Below are positions 1-9,071 of a DNA stretch of 64,000 bases, piece after piece. A model generated the notes under the pieces. The model was not told where the DNA came from. It did not search any database and was given only the letters and a program-made list of their open reading frames with translations. The DNA is taken from assembly GCF_021729145.1 (NCBI RefSeq), contig NZ_JAJSLW010000017.1:50835-114834 (forward strand), read 5' to 3'. The position numbers and the translations under genes are program-made. Origin of the DNA: Membranihabitans maritimus. GTDB lineage: Bacteria > Bacteroidota > Bacteroidia > Chitinophagales > Saprospiraceae. Each line of letters opens with the position of its first letter. The first letter of the stretch is position 1.

Positions 1-1
1 A

Positions 2-2890
2 GTTTCCGATGAAATGTACCTTATGCTCGTCCAGGAGTTTCAAGGTTCTATTGCCGTTAAAGAACAAGCGGATCAATTAATTATTGGTACCAGCAGGCAA
101 TCCAAGCAAGATGAGGAAGAGGTAGATAAACCTAAATCTTCGGAAATTCCTCCAGCCTCTAAGTCAGTAGAGGAAGAAAAATCTTCTAAGGCAATTTCAG
201 AAGAAGAAAAAGTCGAAAAGAAGGAGGAAAAAGCTCCTGAACCTGTGAAAGAGGAAAAACCGGTAGAAGAAGTAAAAGAAGAGGTTGAAAAACCGGAGGT
301 GGAAACATCCAAGGAAAGTACGGTCGAAGATGAACCCGCATCTCAGAAAGAACCGGAAAAAGAGGAGGAAAACATAGGTACGGAAGAAAAACCGGGAATA
401 AAGGTAGTAGGGAAGATCGATCTGTCGGATAAAAAGAAAAAGCCCAAAAAAGCAAAAGAAGAACCCAAAAAGGAGGAGAAAAACGATAAGAAAGAAGAAA
501 AGAAAAAACCGGAAAGCAAAGAACCCGGGGAACCAGCACCTAGTGAGGAGAAGATAACTGAAAAAGAAAAACCTTCTGAAGAGAAACCAGTGGAGCCTGT
601 TTCCAGTGAGAAAACTTCTGAGGCCAAAGGGAAAAGTGATAAAAGTGATGAAGAAAGTGAAGATGCGAAATCCAATGAAACGATTAAAGCAGAAGCCCCT
701 CAATTAAAAGGGCTGAAAATATTAGGTAAAATTTCTACCGATAAGTTTGAAAGGCCAAAGAAAAGTAAGAAAGACAATAAAAAGAAAGATGCCAGGCCCA
801 AAAAAGCGGGTAGTGGTGATGATAGTTCGGATGCTGACGATAGTTCTAAAAAACGTAAGCGCCGCCGTAGAACGAAAGTGGTTGCTTCCAATGTAAAATC
901 AGGGAAGAGAGGACAAAGTAAATCCAGAAAACCTGCGAAAGGTAAGAAACAGCAAGAAGAGCAGAAGGAGGTTACACACAAAGAGATTGAAGATCAAATT
1001 AAGGCTACTATGGCCCGTCTAAATAAAGGTGGCAAGAATAAGCGCCAGAAAATTAGACGTGACAAACGCGATAATATACGGGAGAAGGAAGAGAAAAAGC
1101 AACTGCAAGAAGAAGATGGCAAGTTGGAAGTGACGGAATTTATTTCCGTTCAAGAACTGGCTAATCTGATGAATGTTTCAGCTACTGAGGTAATTACCAG
1201 TTGTATGAACATGGGAGTAATTGTTTCCATTAACCAGCGATTGGATGCGGAAATCATTGAGTTGGTGGCGGAAGAATATGGGCATGAAATTACTTTTGTA
1301 GATGCAGAGGAGAAAATTGATATTGAAGACGAATATGAAGATAAACCGGAAGACCTGGAAGATCGATCGCCGATCGTTACGGTAATGGGGCATGTAGATC
1401 ACGGTAAAACTTCTTTACTTGATTATATACGTAAACAAAACGTTGCCGGTGGGGAAGCGGGCGGTATTACCCAGCATATAGGTGCATACGAAGTAGAAGT
1501 GGGTGAAGAAAATAAAAAAATAACATTTTTGGATACACCCGGGCACGAAGCATTTACTGCCATGAGGGCCAGGGGTGCTAAAATTACAGATGTAGCGGTA
1601 GTAATAGTGGCTGCAGATGATGAGATAATGCCACAAACTAAAGAGGCAATTAGTCATGCTCAAGCTGCCGGAGTACCTATCGTATTCGCTATCAACAAAA
1701 TTGATAAGCCCGGTGCTGACCCTGAGCGTATTAAGCAGGGATTAGCATCCCTTAACTTCCTCGTAGAAGACTGGGGAGGCAAATATCAATCTCAGGAAAT
1801 TTCAGCCAAACACGGAACTAATATCGAACTCCTTCTGGAAAAGATTCTTTTGGAGTCTGAGTTGCTTGAGCTCAAAGCCAATCCCAATCGTCCTTCATAT
1901 GGGACTGTCGTAGAAGCCTCTTTGGACAAAGGTAGAGGGTATGTTGCTAAATTATTGGTGCAAAATGGAACCCTGAAAATTAGTGACCCAATGGTCGCCG
2001 GAGAGCATAGCGGAAAAGTCAAAGCAATGTTCAATGAATTCGGAAAGCGTGTAAAAGAAGCGGGACCTTCGCAACCGGTTCTTGTACTTGGATTGAGTGG
2101 CGCTCCGCAGGCAGGTGAAAAATTTAAAGTGCTTGAATCTGAGCAAGAGACCAAGCAATTGGCCGCTAAAAGGGCGCAAATTATTCGGGAACAAACAAAT
2201 AGGGCTTCTAAGCGAATCAGTCTTGATGAAATCGGTAGAAGATTAGCGCTGGGAAGTTTCAAAGAATTGAATTTGATAGTCAAAGGTGATGTAGATGGAT
2301 CTGTAGAAGCCCTGGCCGATAGTTTGATTAAGTTGAGTGTTGAGTCCATTCAGGTGAATGTTATTCATAAAGGCGTTGGTCAAATTATTGAATCTGACGT
2401 TCTATTAGCTACGGCATCAGATGCTATTATTATAGGGTTCCAGGTAAGGCCTTCTCTGGGGGCGCGTAAGTTGGCAGAACAGGAGGGTGTTGAAATTAAG
2501 ACCTACTCTATTATTTACAATGCCATCGAGGAGATCAAGATGGCAATGGAAGGAATGCTAGAGCCTACCAAGGAAGAAAAGATCACAGCCCAATTAGAAG
2601 TCCGAGAAACGTTCAAGGTTTCAAGAATCGGTACAGTGGCCGGATGTTTTGTAATGGAAGGAAATATTAATAGGAATAATTATGTCAGGGTCGTCAGGGA
2701 TGGTATAGTGGTTTATCCTTCCAAGGAAGGTCAAGTAGCTGAAATTAGTTCCTTAAAGCGATATAAAGAGGACGTTAGGGAAGTGAAATCCGGAATGGAA
2801 TGCGGTGTTACCATAAAGAATTATAATGATATCAAAGTTGGTGATCACCTGGAGGCTTACGAGGTAATTGAAGTGAAACAAACGTTGTAA
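2..2890 (+). CDS. infB: Translation initiation factor IF-2 (5' end outside window)
   Basis: GTPase that places initiator fMet-tRNA on the 30S subunit and promotes subunit joining. The frame is already open at base 2 (VSDE before the first Met at 14), and these residues fit the helical N-terminal domain of Bacteroidota IF-2, so the true start lies upstream. About 350 residues of Lys/Glu-rich low-complexity linker follow (roughly residues 40-365 counted from the Met at 14), then the IF2_N domain near 375-430, and the G domain with GHVDHGKT at 459-466, DTPGHE, NKID and SAK. Domains II-IV run to the end (…[10 protein letters not shown]). All G motifs are intact, so the protein should be functional. 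The next gene starts about 33 bp downstream on the same strand and may be co-transcribed. The long acidic/basic linker creates several spurious antisense reading frames. Confidence 0.97.
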   Translation, partial: VSDEMYLMLVQEFQGSIAVKEQADQLIIGTSRQSKQDEEEVDKPKSSEIPPASKSVEEEKSSKAISEEEKVEKKEEKAPEPVKEEKPVEEVKEEVEKPEVETSKESTVEDEPASQKEPEKEEENIGTEEKPGIKVVGKIDLSDKKKKPKKAKEEPKKEEKNDKKEEKKKPESKEPGEPAPSEEKITEKEKPSEEKPVEPVSSEKTSEAKGKSDKSDEESEDAKSNETIKAEAPQLKGLKILGKISTDKFERPKKSKKDNKKKDARPKKAGSGDDSSDADDSSKKRKRRRRTKVVASNVKSGKRGQSKSRKPAKGKKQQEEQKEVTHKEIEDQIKATMARLNKGGKNKRQKIRRDKRDNIREKEEKKQLQEEDGKLEVTEFISVQELANLMNVSATEVITSCMNMGVIVSINQRLDAEIIELVAEEYGHEITFVDAEEKIDIEDEYEDKPEDLEDRSPIVTVMGHVDHGKTSLLDYIRKQNVAGGEAGGITQHIGAYEVEVGEENKKITFLDTPGHEAFTAMRARGAKITDVAVVIVAADDEIMPQTKEAISHAQAAGVPIVFAINKIDKPGADPERIKQGLASLNFLVEDWGGKYQSQEISAKHGTNIELLLEKILLESELLELKANPNRPSYGTVVEASLDKGRGYVAKLLVQNGTLKISDPMVAGEHSGKVKAMFNEFGKRVKEAGPSQPVLVLGLSGAPQAGEKFKVLESEQETKQLAAKRAQIIREQTNRASKRISLDEIGRRLALGSFKELNLIVKGDVDGSVEALADSLIKLSVESIQVNVIHKGVGQIIESDVLLATASDAIIIGFQVRPSLGARKLAEQEGVEIKTYSIIYNAIEEIKMAMEGMLEPTKEEKITAQLEVRETFKVSRIGTVAGCFVMEGNINRNNYVRVVRDGIVVYPSKEGQVAEISSLKRYKEDVREVKSGMECGVTIKNYNDIKVGDHLEAYEVIEVKQTL

Positions 2891-2923
2891 ATTATATCTC
2901 CTGAAAGATCTATAAAAAACTTT

Positions 2924-3679
2924 TTGGATCATCATTCCGCTAGATTTGAGGAAAAATCTTTTTGCGAAAATGATCCTATCCTTATTCCGCGGAAATTTTC
3001 GAGAAAGCAGGATATTGAAATCGCAGGTTTTTTTGCTGCCATATTATCATGGGGACTTAGAAAAACCATAATTGCGAAATGCAGCCAATTGATGGAATGG
3101 ATGGATAATGCACCCTACGACTTTATCCTCAATCACACCGATATTGATCTTAAGAGAATGGAAAAATTTAAGCATCGGACCTTTCAACCTGCCGATGCCT
3201 TATACTTTATCCATTTTTTTCACCAATATTATCAAGCACATGAAAGTCTGGAATGGGCATTTTCCAACCAAAATCAGGAGTATGAAAGTGTGGAGGAAGG
3301 ACTGAATTCTTTTAGACAGCGTTTTTTTAATTCGGAATATGCATTAGAACGTACAAAAAAACATGTACCATCTCCCCTCAGAAACTCTGCATGCAAAAGA
3401 ATTAATATGTTTATGAGATGGATGGTGAGATCAGAAAAAAATGGTGTAGATTTTGGAATCTGGTCCAACTACTCAGCTGCTCAATTATATATCCCGTTAG
3501 ATATACACGTGCATAGGGTAGCGACTGATCTTGGTCTCTTAAAACGCAAACAGCCTGATTGGAAAGCGGTAAAAGAATTGACAGAAAACTTGAAAAAATT
3601 TGACCCGGAAGATCCGGTAAAATATGATTTTGCCTTATTCGGATTGGGAATAGAGCGAAAGCGCAATAAAAAAAGGTAA
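2924..3679 (+). CDS. TIGR02757 (DUF2400) family protein
   Basis: Conserved protein of unknown molecular function. The signature ENDPILIPRKFSRKQDIEIA followed by FFAAILSWGLRKTI is typical of the TIGR02757/DUF2400 family, which has a helical fold that some suspect is DNA-repair-like; this is not proven. At 251 residues it is near the family length of about 255. The start is uncertain: no ATG exists, the annotated TTG at 2924 gives MDHHSARF, while homologues usually begin about four residues earlier in a segment like KNFLD. The in-frame codons before the TTG back to the stop at 2888 are ATT, ATA and others, so the real start is either this TTG or a rare ATT/ATA. The C-terminus (DPVKYDFALFGLGIERKRNKKR) is intact. 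It converges with polA, with a 12-bp gap between the two stops. Confidence 0.85.
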   Translation: MDHHSARFEEKSFCENDPILIPRKFSRKQDIEIAGFFAAILSWGLRKTIIAKCSQLMEWMDNAPYDFILNHTDIDLKRMEKFKHRTFQPADALYFIHFFHQYYQAHESLEWAFSNQNQEYESVEEGLNSFRQRFFNSEYALERTKKHVPSPLRNSACKRINMFMRWMVRSEKNGVDFGIWSNYSAAQLYIPLDIHVHRVATDLGLLKRKQPDWKAVKELTENLKKFDPEDPVKYDFALFGLGIERKRNKKR

Positions 3680-3691
3680 ATTCTTACTATA

Positions 3692-6466
3692 TTAATGCGC
3701 TTCCAACCAGTCTTTACCAATACCCGTTTCTACAAGGATAGGTACCTGTAAATCGGGAATTGCATTTTTCATTTCCTTTATTACCAGGTCTCTCAATTCA
3801 TCCAATTCTGATTTCAACGTATCAAATACTAATTCATCATGAACTTGTAAAACCATTCTGGATTTAAATTCTTTTGCTTTCATTGCGTCATAGATATTAA
3901 TCATCGCTATTTTGATCATATCTGCCGCTGTGCCCTGAATTGGGGTGTTGATGGCGATTCTTTCTGCTCCGCTTTGAGCCATTCGATTTTTTGAATTTAT
4001 ATCCCTGAGTGTTCTTTTTCGACCTTTTAGAGTTTCGACATACCCATTTTCTCGGGCGAATTTCACCGTGTCATCCATGTACTTTTTTAAACCTTTATAT
4101 TGGTTAAAATAGGCATCGATTAACTCTTTGGCTTCAGATCTCTTGATATCAAGTTGTTGGGACAAATTCGTTGATCCTGCTCCATAAATTATACTGAAAT
4201 TTACGGTTTTTGCATTGCGCCTTTGGTGGTCAGTAACCTCATCATAGGGAACATCGTACACCCGGGCGGCTGTAGCGCGGTGAATATCCTGGTTTTTATT
4301 GAAAGCTTCAATCATGGCTTCGTCATTACTCATGTGTGCGATTAACCTCAATTCAATTTGAGAATAATCAGCAGCCAGTAATACATGATCATCATTTTCC
4401 GGAATAAAAGCTTTGCGAATTTTTCGTCCGGACTCAGTACGTATTGGTATATTTTGAAGGTTCGGGTGATTAGAACTCAATCTTCCGGTGGCAGCAAGCG
4501 CCTGATTAAAACTACTGTGGATCCTTCCCGATGTTTTGTTAACTAATTTGGGGAGTGCATCCACATATGTTGATTTAAGTTTAGTTAACTCTCTATAATC
4601 CAGAATTTTTAACACAATTTCGTGATCCTTCGAAAGTTCGCTCAATTTAGCTTCATTAGTTGAATATTGCCCACTTTTAGTTTTTTTCCATCGGTAGGGT
4701 ATCTTGAGTAGGTCAAAAAGTACTTCACCAACTTGTTTGGGACTGGCAATGTTGAATTCAGTGCCGGCCATTTTGTAAATTTCGTCCTTGACATTAAGAA
4801 TTTTTTCATTTAATTCTTTAGAATAATCTCCTAGAAATTCTGAATCAAGACGAATACCGTCAAATTCCATTTGTGCTAATACTTTGATTAAGGGTTCCTC
4901 GATTTCAAAGTACAGGTTTTTCATGCCTGATTCGTCTAATTCCTTATATAGTTTTTCGTGGAGTAGATAGGTAATATCCGCGTCTTCAGAAGCGTAATCC
5001 TTGAGTTTATCTTTTGCTACCTGTCTCAAGGTGAGTTGGTTTTTCCCTTTCTTTTCTGTCATTTCATCATAAGAAATGGTTTTGTAGGCAAGGTAGGTTT
5101 CGGCCAGATAATCCATATTATGCCTCAACTCAGGGTGTACGAGGTAATGCATAAGCATGGTATCATGAAAAATTCCTTTAACATCAATAGTATAGTTTTT
5201 TAATACAATGGAATCATATTTTATGTTTTGAGCAATTTTTATAATTTTTTCATTTTCCAATATTGATTTGAATTCTGATACAATCTTTTGTGCTTCATTA
5301 TGATCTTCAGGTATCAAGACAAAGTAAGCTTTGTTGGGTTCTATACAAAAGCTTATTCCCACTAGTTGAGCAGCCCTTGGATAAAGGGAGGTAGTTTCAG
5401 TATCAAAACAGAATGCCTCGCTACCAGCTAAGGTTGTAATTAAATCGGCTCTATCTTCTTTATTTTCGATTAAAAGGTATTCTTTATTGACATTTTGATA
5501 ATTTTTCGGTGCAATTTTATCAATTACGGGCAAATCTTTGGCCTCAACCGGTTCTACACCAAAAAGTGCTTGTTGCACGCCGTCTTTGTGCTCTCCCAAA
5601 ATGGTATTGGATAAAGTTCTGAATTCAAGTTCTGTAAAAATTTTTGCCAGTTCTTCGCGATTAGCATTTTGTATTACCGTTGCCTCTTCATCGAAAACAA
5701 TGGGAGCTTCCGTATTTATAATGGCTAATTTTTTGGAAAGTAAGCCCTGTTCTTTATTTGACTCAATTTTCTCCCTGAGTTTTCCTTTGATTTCATCGGT
5801 ATGTTCTAATAAATTTTCAACAGTCTTGTACTCTTTAAGAAGCTTGGATGCCGTCTTGGGTCCCACACCCGGAATACCTGGTATATTATCTACGCTATCA
5901 CCCTGAAGACCAATCATATCGATTACCTGATCAACGGAGGAGATGTCCCATTTTTTGAGAACTTCAGGAATACCAAGTATTTCTACACCGTTTCCCTGCC
6001 TGGAAGGCTTGTATATTTTAATATGCTCGGTTACCAATTGTCCAAAGTCCTTGTCAGGGGTAACCATATAAACATTAAATCCCTTTTTTTCAGCTTGTTT
6101 TGAAAGAGTCCCTATAATGTCATCAGCCTCATAGTTTTCTAACGTGAATATTGGAATATTAAACCCTTCTACAATTTTTTTTATGTAGGGAAGTGCTTTG
6201 CGGATATCTTCCGGTGTCTCATCCCTGTTTGCTTTATATTCGGGATACATTTCATTTCGAAATGTTATATTACTTACATCAAAAGAAACGGCAATATGGG
6301 TAGGTTGTCGATTGACAATAATATCCCATAGCGACCTTACAAAACCTGTAATCGCAGAGGTATTCATGCCTTTCGAATTCATGAGGGGGCGATTGATAAA
6401 AGCGTAATGAGCCCTAAATACAAGTGCGTGCCCATCAAGTATATATAGATTTTTCTCCTTGGTCAT
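3692..6466 (-). CDS. polA: DNA polymerase I
   Basis: Removes RNA primers and fills gaps in replication and excision repair. The 924-residue protein has all three modules: an N-terminal 5'-3' exonuclease/FEN domain (YKANRDETPEDIRKALPYIK, VTPDKDFGQLV, GIPGVGPKTA), a central 3'-5' proofreading domain with the DED exonuclease start FCFDTETTSLYP retained, and a C-terminal family A polymerase with motif A (AADYSQIELRLIAHMS), motif B (RRNAKTVNFSIIYG) and motif C (VLQVHDELVFD). Because the proofreading acidic residues are present, this resembles E. coli Pol I rather than the proofreading-dead Taq or Bacillus enzymes. The ATG at 6466 fits the family N-terminus (LYILDGHALVFRAHYAF). It is the last gene of a minus-strand run behind an ECF sigma factor, a small protein and an MscS-like channel; the 26-bp gap to the channel gene suggests co-transcription. 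Confidence 0.97.
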   Translation of the reverse strand: MTKEKNLYILDGHALVFRAHYAFINRPLMNSKGMNTSAITGFVRSLWDIIVNRQPTHIAVSFDVSNITFRNEMYPEYKANRDETPEDIRKALPYIKKIVEGFNIPIFTLENYEADDIIGTLSKQAEKKGFNVYMVTPDKDFGQLVTEHIKIYKPSRQGNGVEILGIPEVLKKWDISSVDQVIDMIGLQGDSVDNIPGIPGVGPKTASKLLKEYKTVENLLEHTDEIKGKLREKIESNKEQGLLSKKLAIINTEAPIVFDEEATVIQNANREELAKIFTELEFRTLSNTILGEHKDGVQQALFGVEPVEAKDLPVIDKIAPKNYQNVNKEYLLIENKEDRADLITTLAGSEAFCFDTETTSLYPRAAQLVGISFCIEPNKAYFVLIPEDHNEAQKIVSEFKSILENEKIIKIAQNIKYDSIVLKNYTIDVKGIFHDTMLMHYLVHPELRHNMDYLAETYLAYKTISYDEMTEKKGKNQLTLRQVAKDKLKDYASEDADITYLLHEKLYKELDESGMKNLYFEIEEPLIKVLAQMEFDGIRLDSEFLGDYSKELNEKILNVKDEIYKMAGTEFNIASPKQVGEVLFDLLKIPYRWKKTKSGQYSTNEAKLSELSKDHEIVLKILDYRELTKLKSTYVDALPKLVNKTSGRIHSSFNQALAATGRLSSNHPNLQNIPIRTESGRKIRKAFIPENDDHVLLAADYSQIELRLIAHMSNDEAMIEAFNKNQDIHRATAARVYDVPYDEVTDHQRRNAKTVNFSIIYGAGSTNLSQQLDIKRSEAKELIDAYFNQYKGLKKYMDDTVKFARENGYVETLKGRKRTLRDINSKNRMAQSGAERIAINTPIQGTAADMIKIAMINIYDAMKAKEFKSRMVLQVHDELVFDTLKSELDELRDLVIKEMKNAIPDLQVPILVETGIGKDWLEAH

Positions 6467-6492
6467 GGTACTTTTTTTTGACGATATATTTG

Positions 6493-7356
6493 TTATAATT
6501 CTTCGTTGCTTTCGCCTGAAGGATATATGAGTACAATTTCTTCTTTTGCTAATTTGTTCATGGGAATTATGACGGATTCAGAGTCGTCCATTCTGAGAGT
6601 TAATCGCGACCGATCCATGTCTACAATTTGTCCCTGGTAATTATTCCATCTAATGTAGTCACCAACCTGGAATAACTCTCTATTGTAAAAACTGTTGAGA
6701 ATATTTGCGAAAATATCTTTTGACGCCAAACCGTAACCTATGGCAAATGCAAAAATTAACCCTCCGATTAGTAGACTGATATTTTGTGAAAGGGATTGAG
6801 TCTCAATACCAGCCTGTTCCAGGGCTGTTAATAGGATATTTACAATTAAAAAATAGAATACAAAAGCACTAATTAATTTAGAAGAAGGAATTCCTAGAGA
6901 TTCACAAGTAGTTTGCACCAGTTTTCTCAATCCATCGCTTAAGAAAATGCCTATTAAAAGAATAAAAAGGGCGGTAAGTAATTGGGGGATAAGATTTACA
7001 ATGTCCCTGATAATTCTCGTTATAGTGGGCATATTAATTATATCAGCCGCTGCTATCAGAACAAAGAGCATTATCATATAGTATAAGAACTTACCCAAAA
7101 TGGCACTGGGCTTAATTTTAATGTTGATAGATTGAAAAATATCTATTGAATTGAGTTTTTCTGCTTGCTTATCCAATCCTAATTTTATAATTACTTTTGT
7201 AAGGAATCTGGATAGGATTCGAGCCAGAATATAACCGAAAATGACAATTAAAATAGCTGCAAGGATGTTGGGTAGAACCTCTGCTATTGTTTGCAGAAAT
7301 TGACTCATCATATCCAGAAAATAAAATTGGCTTTCGTTGACTAGTGATTCTTCCAT
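6493..7356 (-). CDS. MscS-like small-conductance channel with conserved TM-helix repeats
   Basis: Predicted inner-membrane protein of 287 residues with at least four hydrophobic segments (about residues 25-50, 88-110, 128-150, 160-185) and a fifth glycine/alanine-rich helix (IGGLIFAFAIGYGLASKDIF) that resembles the pore helix of MscS. A short MscS beta domain follows (FQVGDYIRWNNYQGQIVDMD, RMDDSESVIIPMNKLAKEEI). The protein ends soon after the beta domain and lacks the large alpha/beta vestibule of E. coli MscS. The architecture fits the family annotated as 'mechanosensitive ion channel / conserved TM helix' (PF05552). It probably relieves osmotic stress. It lies 10 bp downstream of a small protein gene and follows an ECF sigma factor, so it could be part of an envelope-stress transcript (inference). 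Another, unrelated MscS homologue lies at 37.5 kb. Confidence 0.85.
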   Translation of the reverse strand: MEESLVNESQFYFLDMMSQFLQTIAEVLPNILAAILIVIFGYILARILSRFLTKVIIKLGLDKQAEKLNSIDIFQSINIKIKPSAILGKFLYYMIMLFVLIAAADIINMPTITRIIRDIVNLIPQLLTALFILLIGIFLSDGLRKLVQTTCESLGIPSSKLISAFVFYFLIVNILLTALEQAGIETQSLSQNISLLIGGLIFAFAIGYGLASKDIFANILNSFYNRELFQVGDYIRWNNYQGQIVDMDRSRLTLRMDDSESVIIPMNKLAKEEIVLIYPSGESNEEL

Positions 7357-7366
7357 TTTTTAAAAC

Positions 7367-7567
7367 TTATTTTTTTTCTCTTTTCAAGGGTTTTGGGCCT
7401 TCAATGAATGTCGAAAGGGTTTGAAATGTCTTTGGTAATATCAAATCTATTGTGTCTCCCATAAATTGTATTAAAGTAATTTCGGAACGGAGTTTCTTTT
7501 CCATATCCATCGATAAGGGCTTGTGTTTTTTTAGCGTTCGTTTTTCCAGTAATTTGAAATTATTCAT
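7367..7567 (-). CDS. Small hypothetical protein coupled to ECF sigma factor
   Basis: A 66-residue protein with no recognised domain. It is basic at both ends (LEKRTLKKHK…, KPLKREKK) with an amphipathic, hydrophobic centre (ITLIQFMGDTIDLILPKTFQ) and no convincing transmembrane helix. The ATG at 7567 overlaps the end of the sigma factor gene by 8 bp, the usual geometry of translational coupling, and the stop lies 10 bp before the MscS-like gene. Placement directly after an ECF sigma gene suggests a regulator or partner of that sigma factor, but it has none of the zinc-binding or anti-sigma signatures known to me, so this is inference from position only. The coding call rests on the tight overlap and consistent strand. 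Confidence 0.6.
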   Translation of the reverse strand: MNNFKLLEKRTLKKHKPLSMDMEKKLRSEITLIQFMGDTIDLILPKTFQTLSTFIEGPKPLKREKK

Positions 7568-8138
7568 GGCTATAAATTTGATCGTCCTTTTCAGCTAAAT
7601 CTCGTAACCTTTCCTTACTTCTTTTGATTCGCATCTTAATTGCACTTTCACCTATATCAAAATGATTGGCGATTTCTTTAATCGACATATCATCCTGATA
7701 TTTCATTAGCAATATTATTTTTTCATCATCACTGATTTGATCCATTAGTCGTTCGAGCTGCTCTATTTTCATTTCTAAGATCTCTGCATCAGAAATACTG
7801 TCTTCCTCTTCGCTTTCATCATTCAGTAAATTATCTTCAATTTCAACAACATTGATTTTTTTTCGTTTCCTTAGAAGGTCGATACAAAAATTATATGTTA
7901 TCGAATATAGCCATGTCGAAAAACGAGCTTTGTTTGAAAACTTTGATAAGTTCAGAAGAAGTTTGATAAAAATATCGTGAGTGGCATCTTCTGCTAAGTC
8001 TTCGTTTTTAAGTAAAAATAAGCATTTTGCATATACCTTATTCGAATATCTGCGGTATAATCCCGTAAAATATTTTTGGTCATGCGTATTGAGGTACGCA
8101 TGAATAAGTTCTTCGTCGCTATGTTTTAAAGTATGCAG
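7560..8138 (-). CDS. ECF-type RNA polymerase sigma factor, non-ATG start
   Basis: Alternative sigma factor of the extracytoplasmic function type. Region 2 is clear upstream of any ATG (LAEDATHDIFIKLLLNLSKF and FSTWLYSITYNFCIDLLRKR), followed by an acidic linker (EDNLLNDESEEED) and region 4 with its helix-turn-helix (DDMSIKEIANHFDIGESAIK). The only in-frame ATG, at 7772, would delete all of region 2, so it cannot be the start. The frame is open back to a TAG at 8159-8157; candidate starts are CTG (8138) or ATC (8141), giving about 192 residues. Alternatively an out-of-frame ATG at 8152 is the original start and a small indel separates it. The small gene at 7367 overlaps the 3' end, followed by an MscS-like channel and polA. 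Confidence is high that it encodes a sigma factor and low for the exact start. Confidence 0.85.
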   Translation of the reverse strand: MHTLKHSDEELIHAYLNTHDQKYFTGLYRRYSNKVYAKCLFLLKNEDLAEDATHDIFIKLLLNLSKFSNKARFSTWLYSITYNFCIDLLRKRKKINVVEIEDNLLNDESEEEDSISDAEILEMKIEQLERLMDQISDDEKIILLMKYQDDMSIKEIANHFDIGESAIKMRIKRSKERLRDLAEKDDQIYSHE

Positions 8139-8159
8139 GATATTTTCAGCATTATGCTA

Positions 8160-8533
8160 ATAGTACAAAATTATTATAATTTTATTAAAATGAAACTTAT
8201 TATTATTTATTACAATAGCTGCTGGATGAATAGAGAAATAATTATATCATTATAGTTGTAATATATGTTAAATGAACGTGAGTTTGACAGATAAAATAAG
8301 AGCTCTGATCACTTTCCACCTTTAGCTTTAGCGGTGGTGAAAGAGGCAAAATATAAATAATCCTGGGTGCAAACGTAGGGTGGAAAACAAGTGAAATCGT
8401 CGATTCTGGCATTGATTTCCGCAAAGTCCTCTTAGGGATGACTTTGCCAGATGCCTTGGGAGTTGCTTTTTTCGTAGAAAGAATGGCAGAAACAATTATT
8501 CGTCGAGTCCATGTTCAAACTAAAAAAAAGTAC
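8160..8533. other. Intergenic region between divergent sigma gene and hpt
   Basis: AT-rich gap of about 370 bp that should hold the promoters of the ECF sigma gene (minus) and hpt (plus). One imperfect hairpin is visible: CTTTCCACC at 8312-8320 against GGTGGTGAAAG at 8333-8343. The hpt reading frame stays open upstream of its likely start, but the residues encoded there match nothing I know. No RNA gene was recognised. Confidence 0.5.
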
Positions 8534-9070
8534 TTGAAAGATCTAACTGTTAAAATAGGGGATTTACTATTTGAGATGTTTATTTCACATCAGGAAATCC
8601 AGGAAAGGACACGCGAATTGGCTATGAAAATATCAAATGATGATGAGTCCCTGATATTTGTACCGGTCATGACGGGGGCATTTTATTTTTCCTCCAGTTT
8701 TTTATCCTATTATTCAAGACCCTATCAAATATGTTGTGTAACAACATCAAGTTATAAAGGAACAAAGAGTACGGGTTCGGTGGAAATTATTCACCATAAA
8801 GACCCTGCGATATTTGAAGGAAAGAAGGTGGTAATACTTGAAGATATTATTGACACCGGTTTGACGGTAAAAGAGCTGACGAGAGAACTCTATCTGAATG
8901 GGGCCAGGGAGGTAATAGTGGTTGCAATGTTGTTTAAACCCGGGAAATTAGAACACGATATTCCCCTTCATTCTGTCGGATTTGAAATTGGAGATGAATT
9001 CGTCATAGGGTTTGGCCTTGACTATAATGAATCTGGCCGCTACCTCGATGATATTTATCAATTAAAATGA
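8534..9070 (+). CDS. hpt: Hypoxanthine phosphoribosyltransferase
   Basis: Purine salvage enzyme that converts hypoxanthine (and usually guanine) plus PRPP to IMP/GMP. The PRPP-binding loop is VVILEDIIDTGLTVKEL, with the conserved E-D and the D-T-G; the N-terminal part has ISHQEIQERTRELAMKI and FVPVMTGAFYFSSSF, both typical of bacterial HPRT. The longest frame starts at the ATG at 8438, but that adds 32 residues not found in the family. The TTG at 8534 gives MKDLTVKIGDLLFEMFIS and a 178-residue protein, the usual length, so I chose it; the ATG at 8609 region (MFISHQEI) would be slightly short. TTG starts also occur in other genes of this window (fni, TIGR02757). The gene converges with mvaA, whose stop is one base away. 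Confidence 0.85.
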   Translation: MKDLTVKIGDLLFEMFISHQEIQERTRELAMKISNDDESLIFVPVMTGAFYFSSSFLSYYSRPYQICCVTTSSYKGTKSTGSVEIIHHKDPAIFEGKKVVILEDIIDTGLTVKELTRELYLNGAREVIVVAMLFKPGKLEHDIPLHSVGFEIGDEFVIGFGLDYNESGRYLDDIYQLK

Positions 9071-9071
9071 A

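Noticed and set aside
73..1663. Several antisense reading frames opposite infB
   Set aside because: They are Ser/Phe-rich mirror images of the Lys/Glu-rich linker and G domain and have no family resemblance.
8438..8533. N-terminal extension of hpt from the ATG at 8438
   Set aside because: The 32 added residues are absent from HPRT proteins, and a TTG at 8534 gives the normal length and N-terminus.
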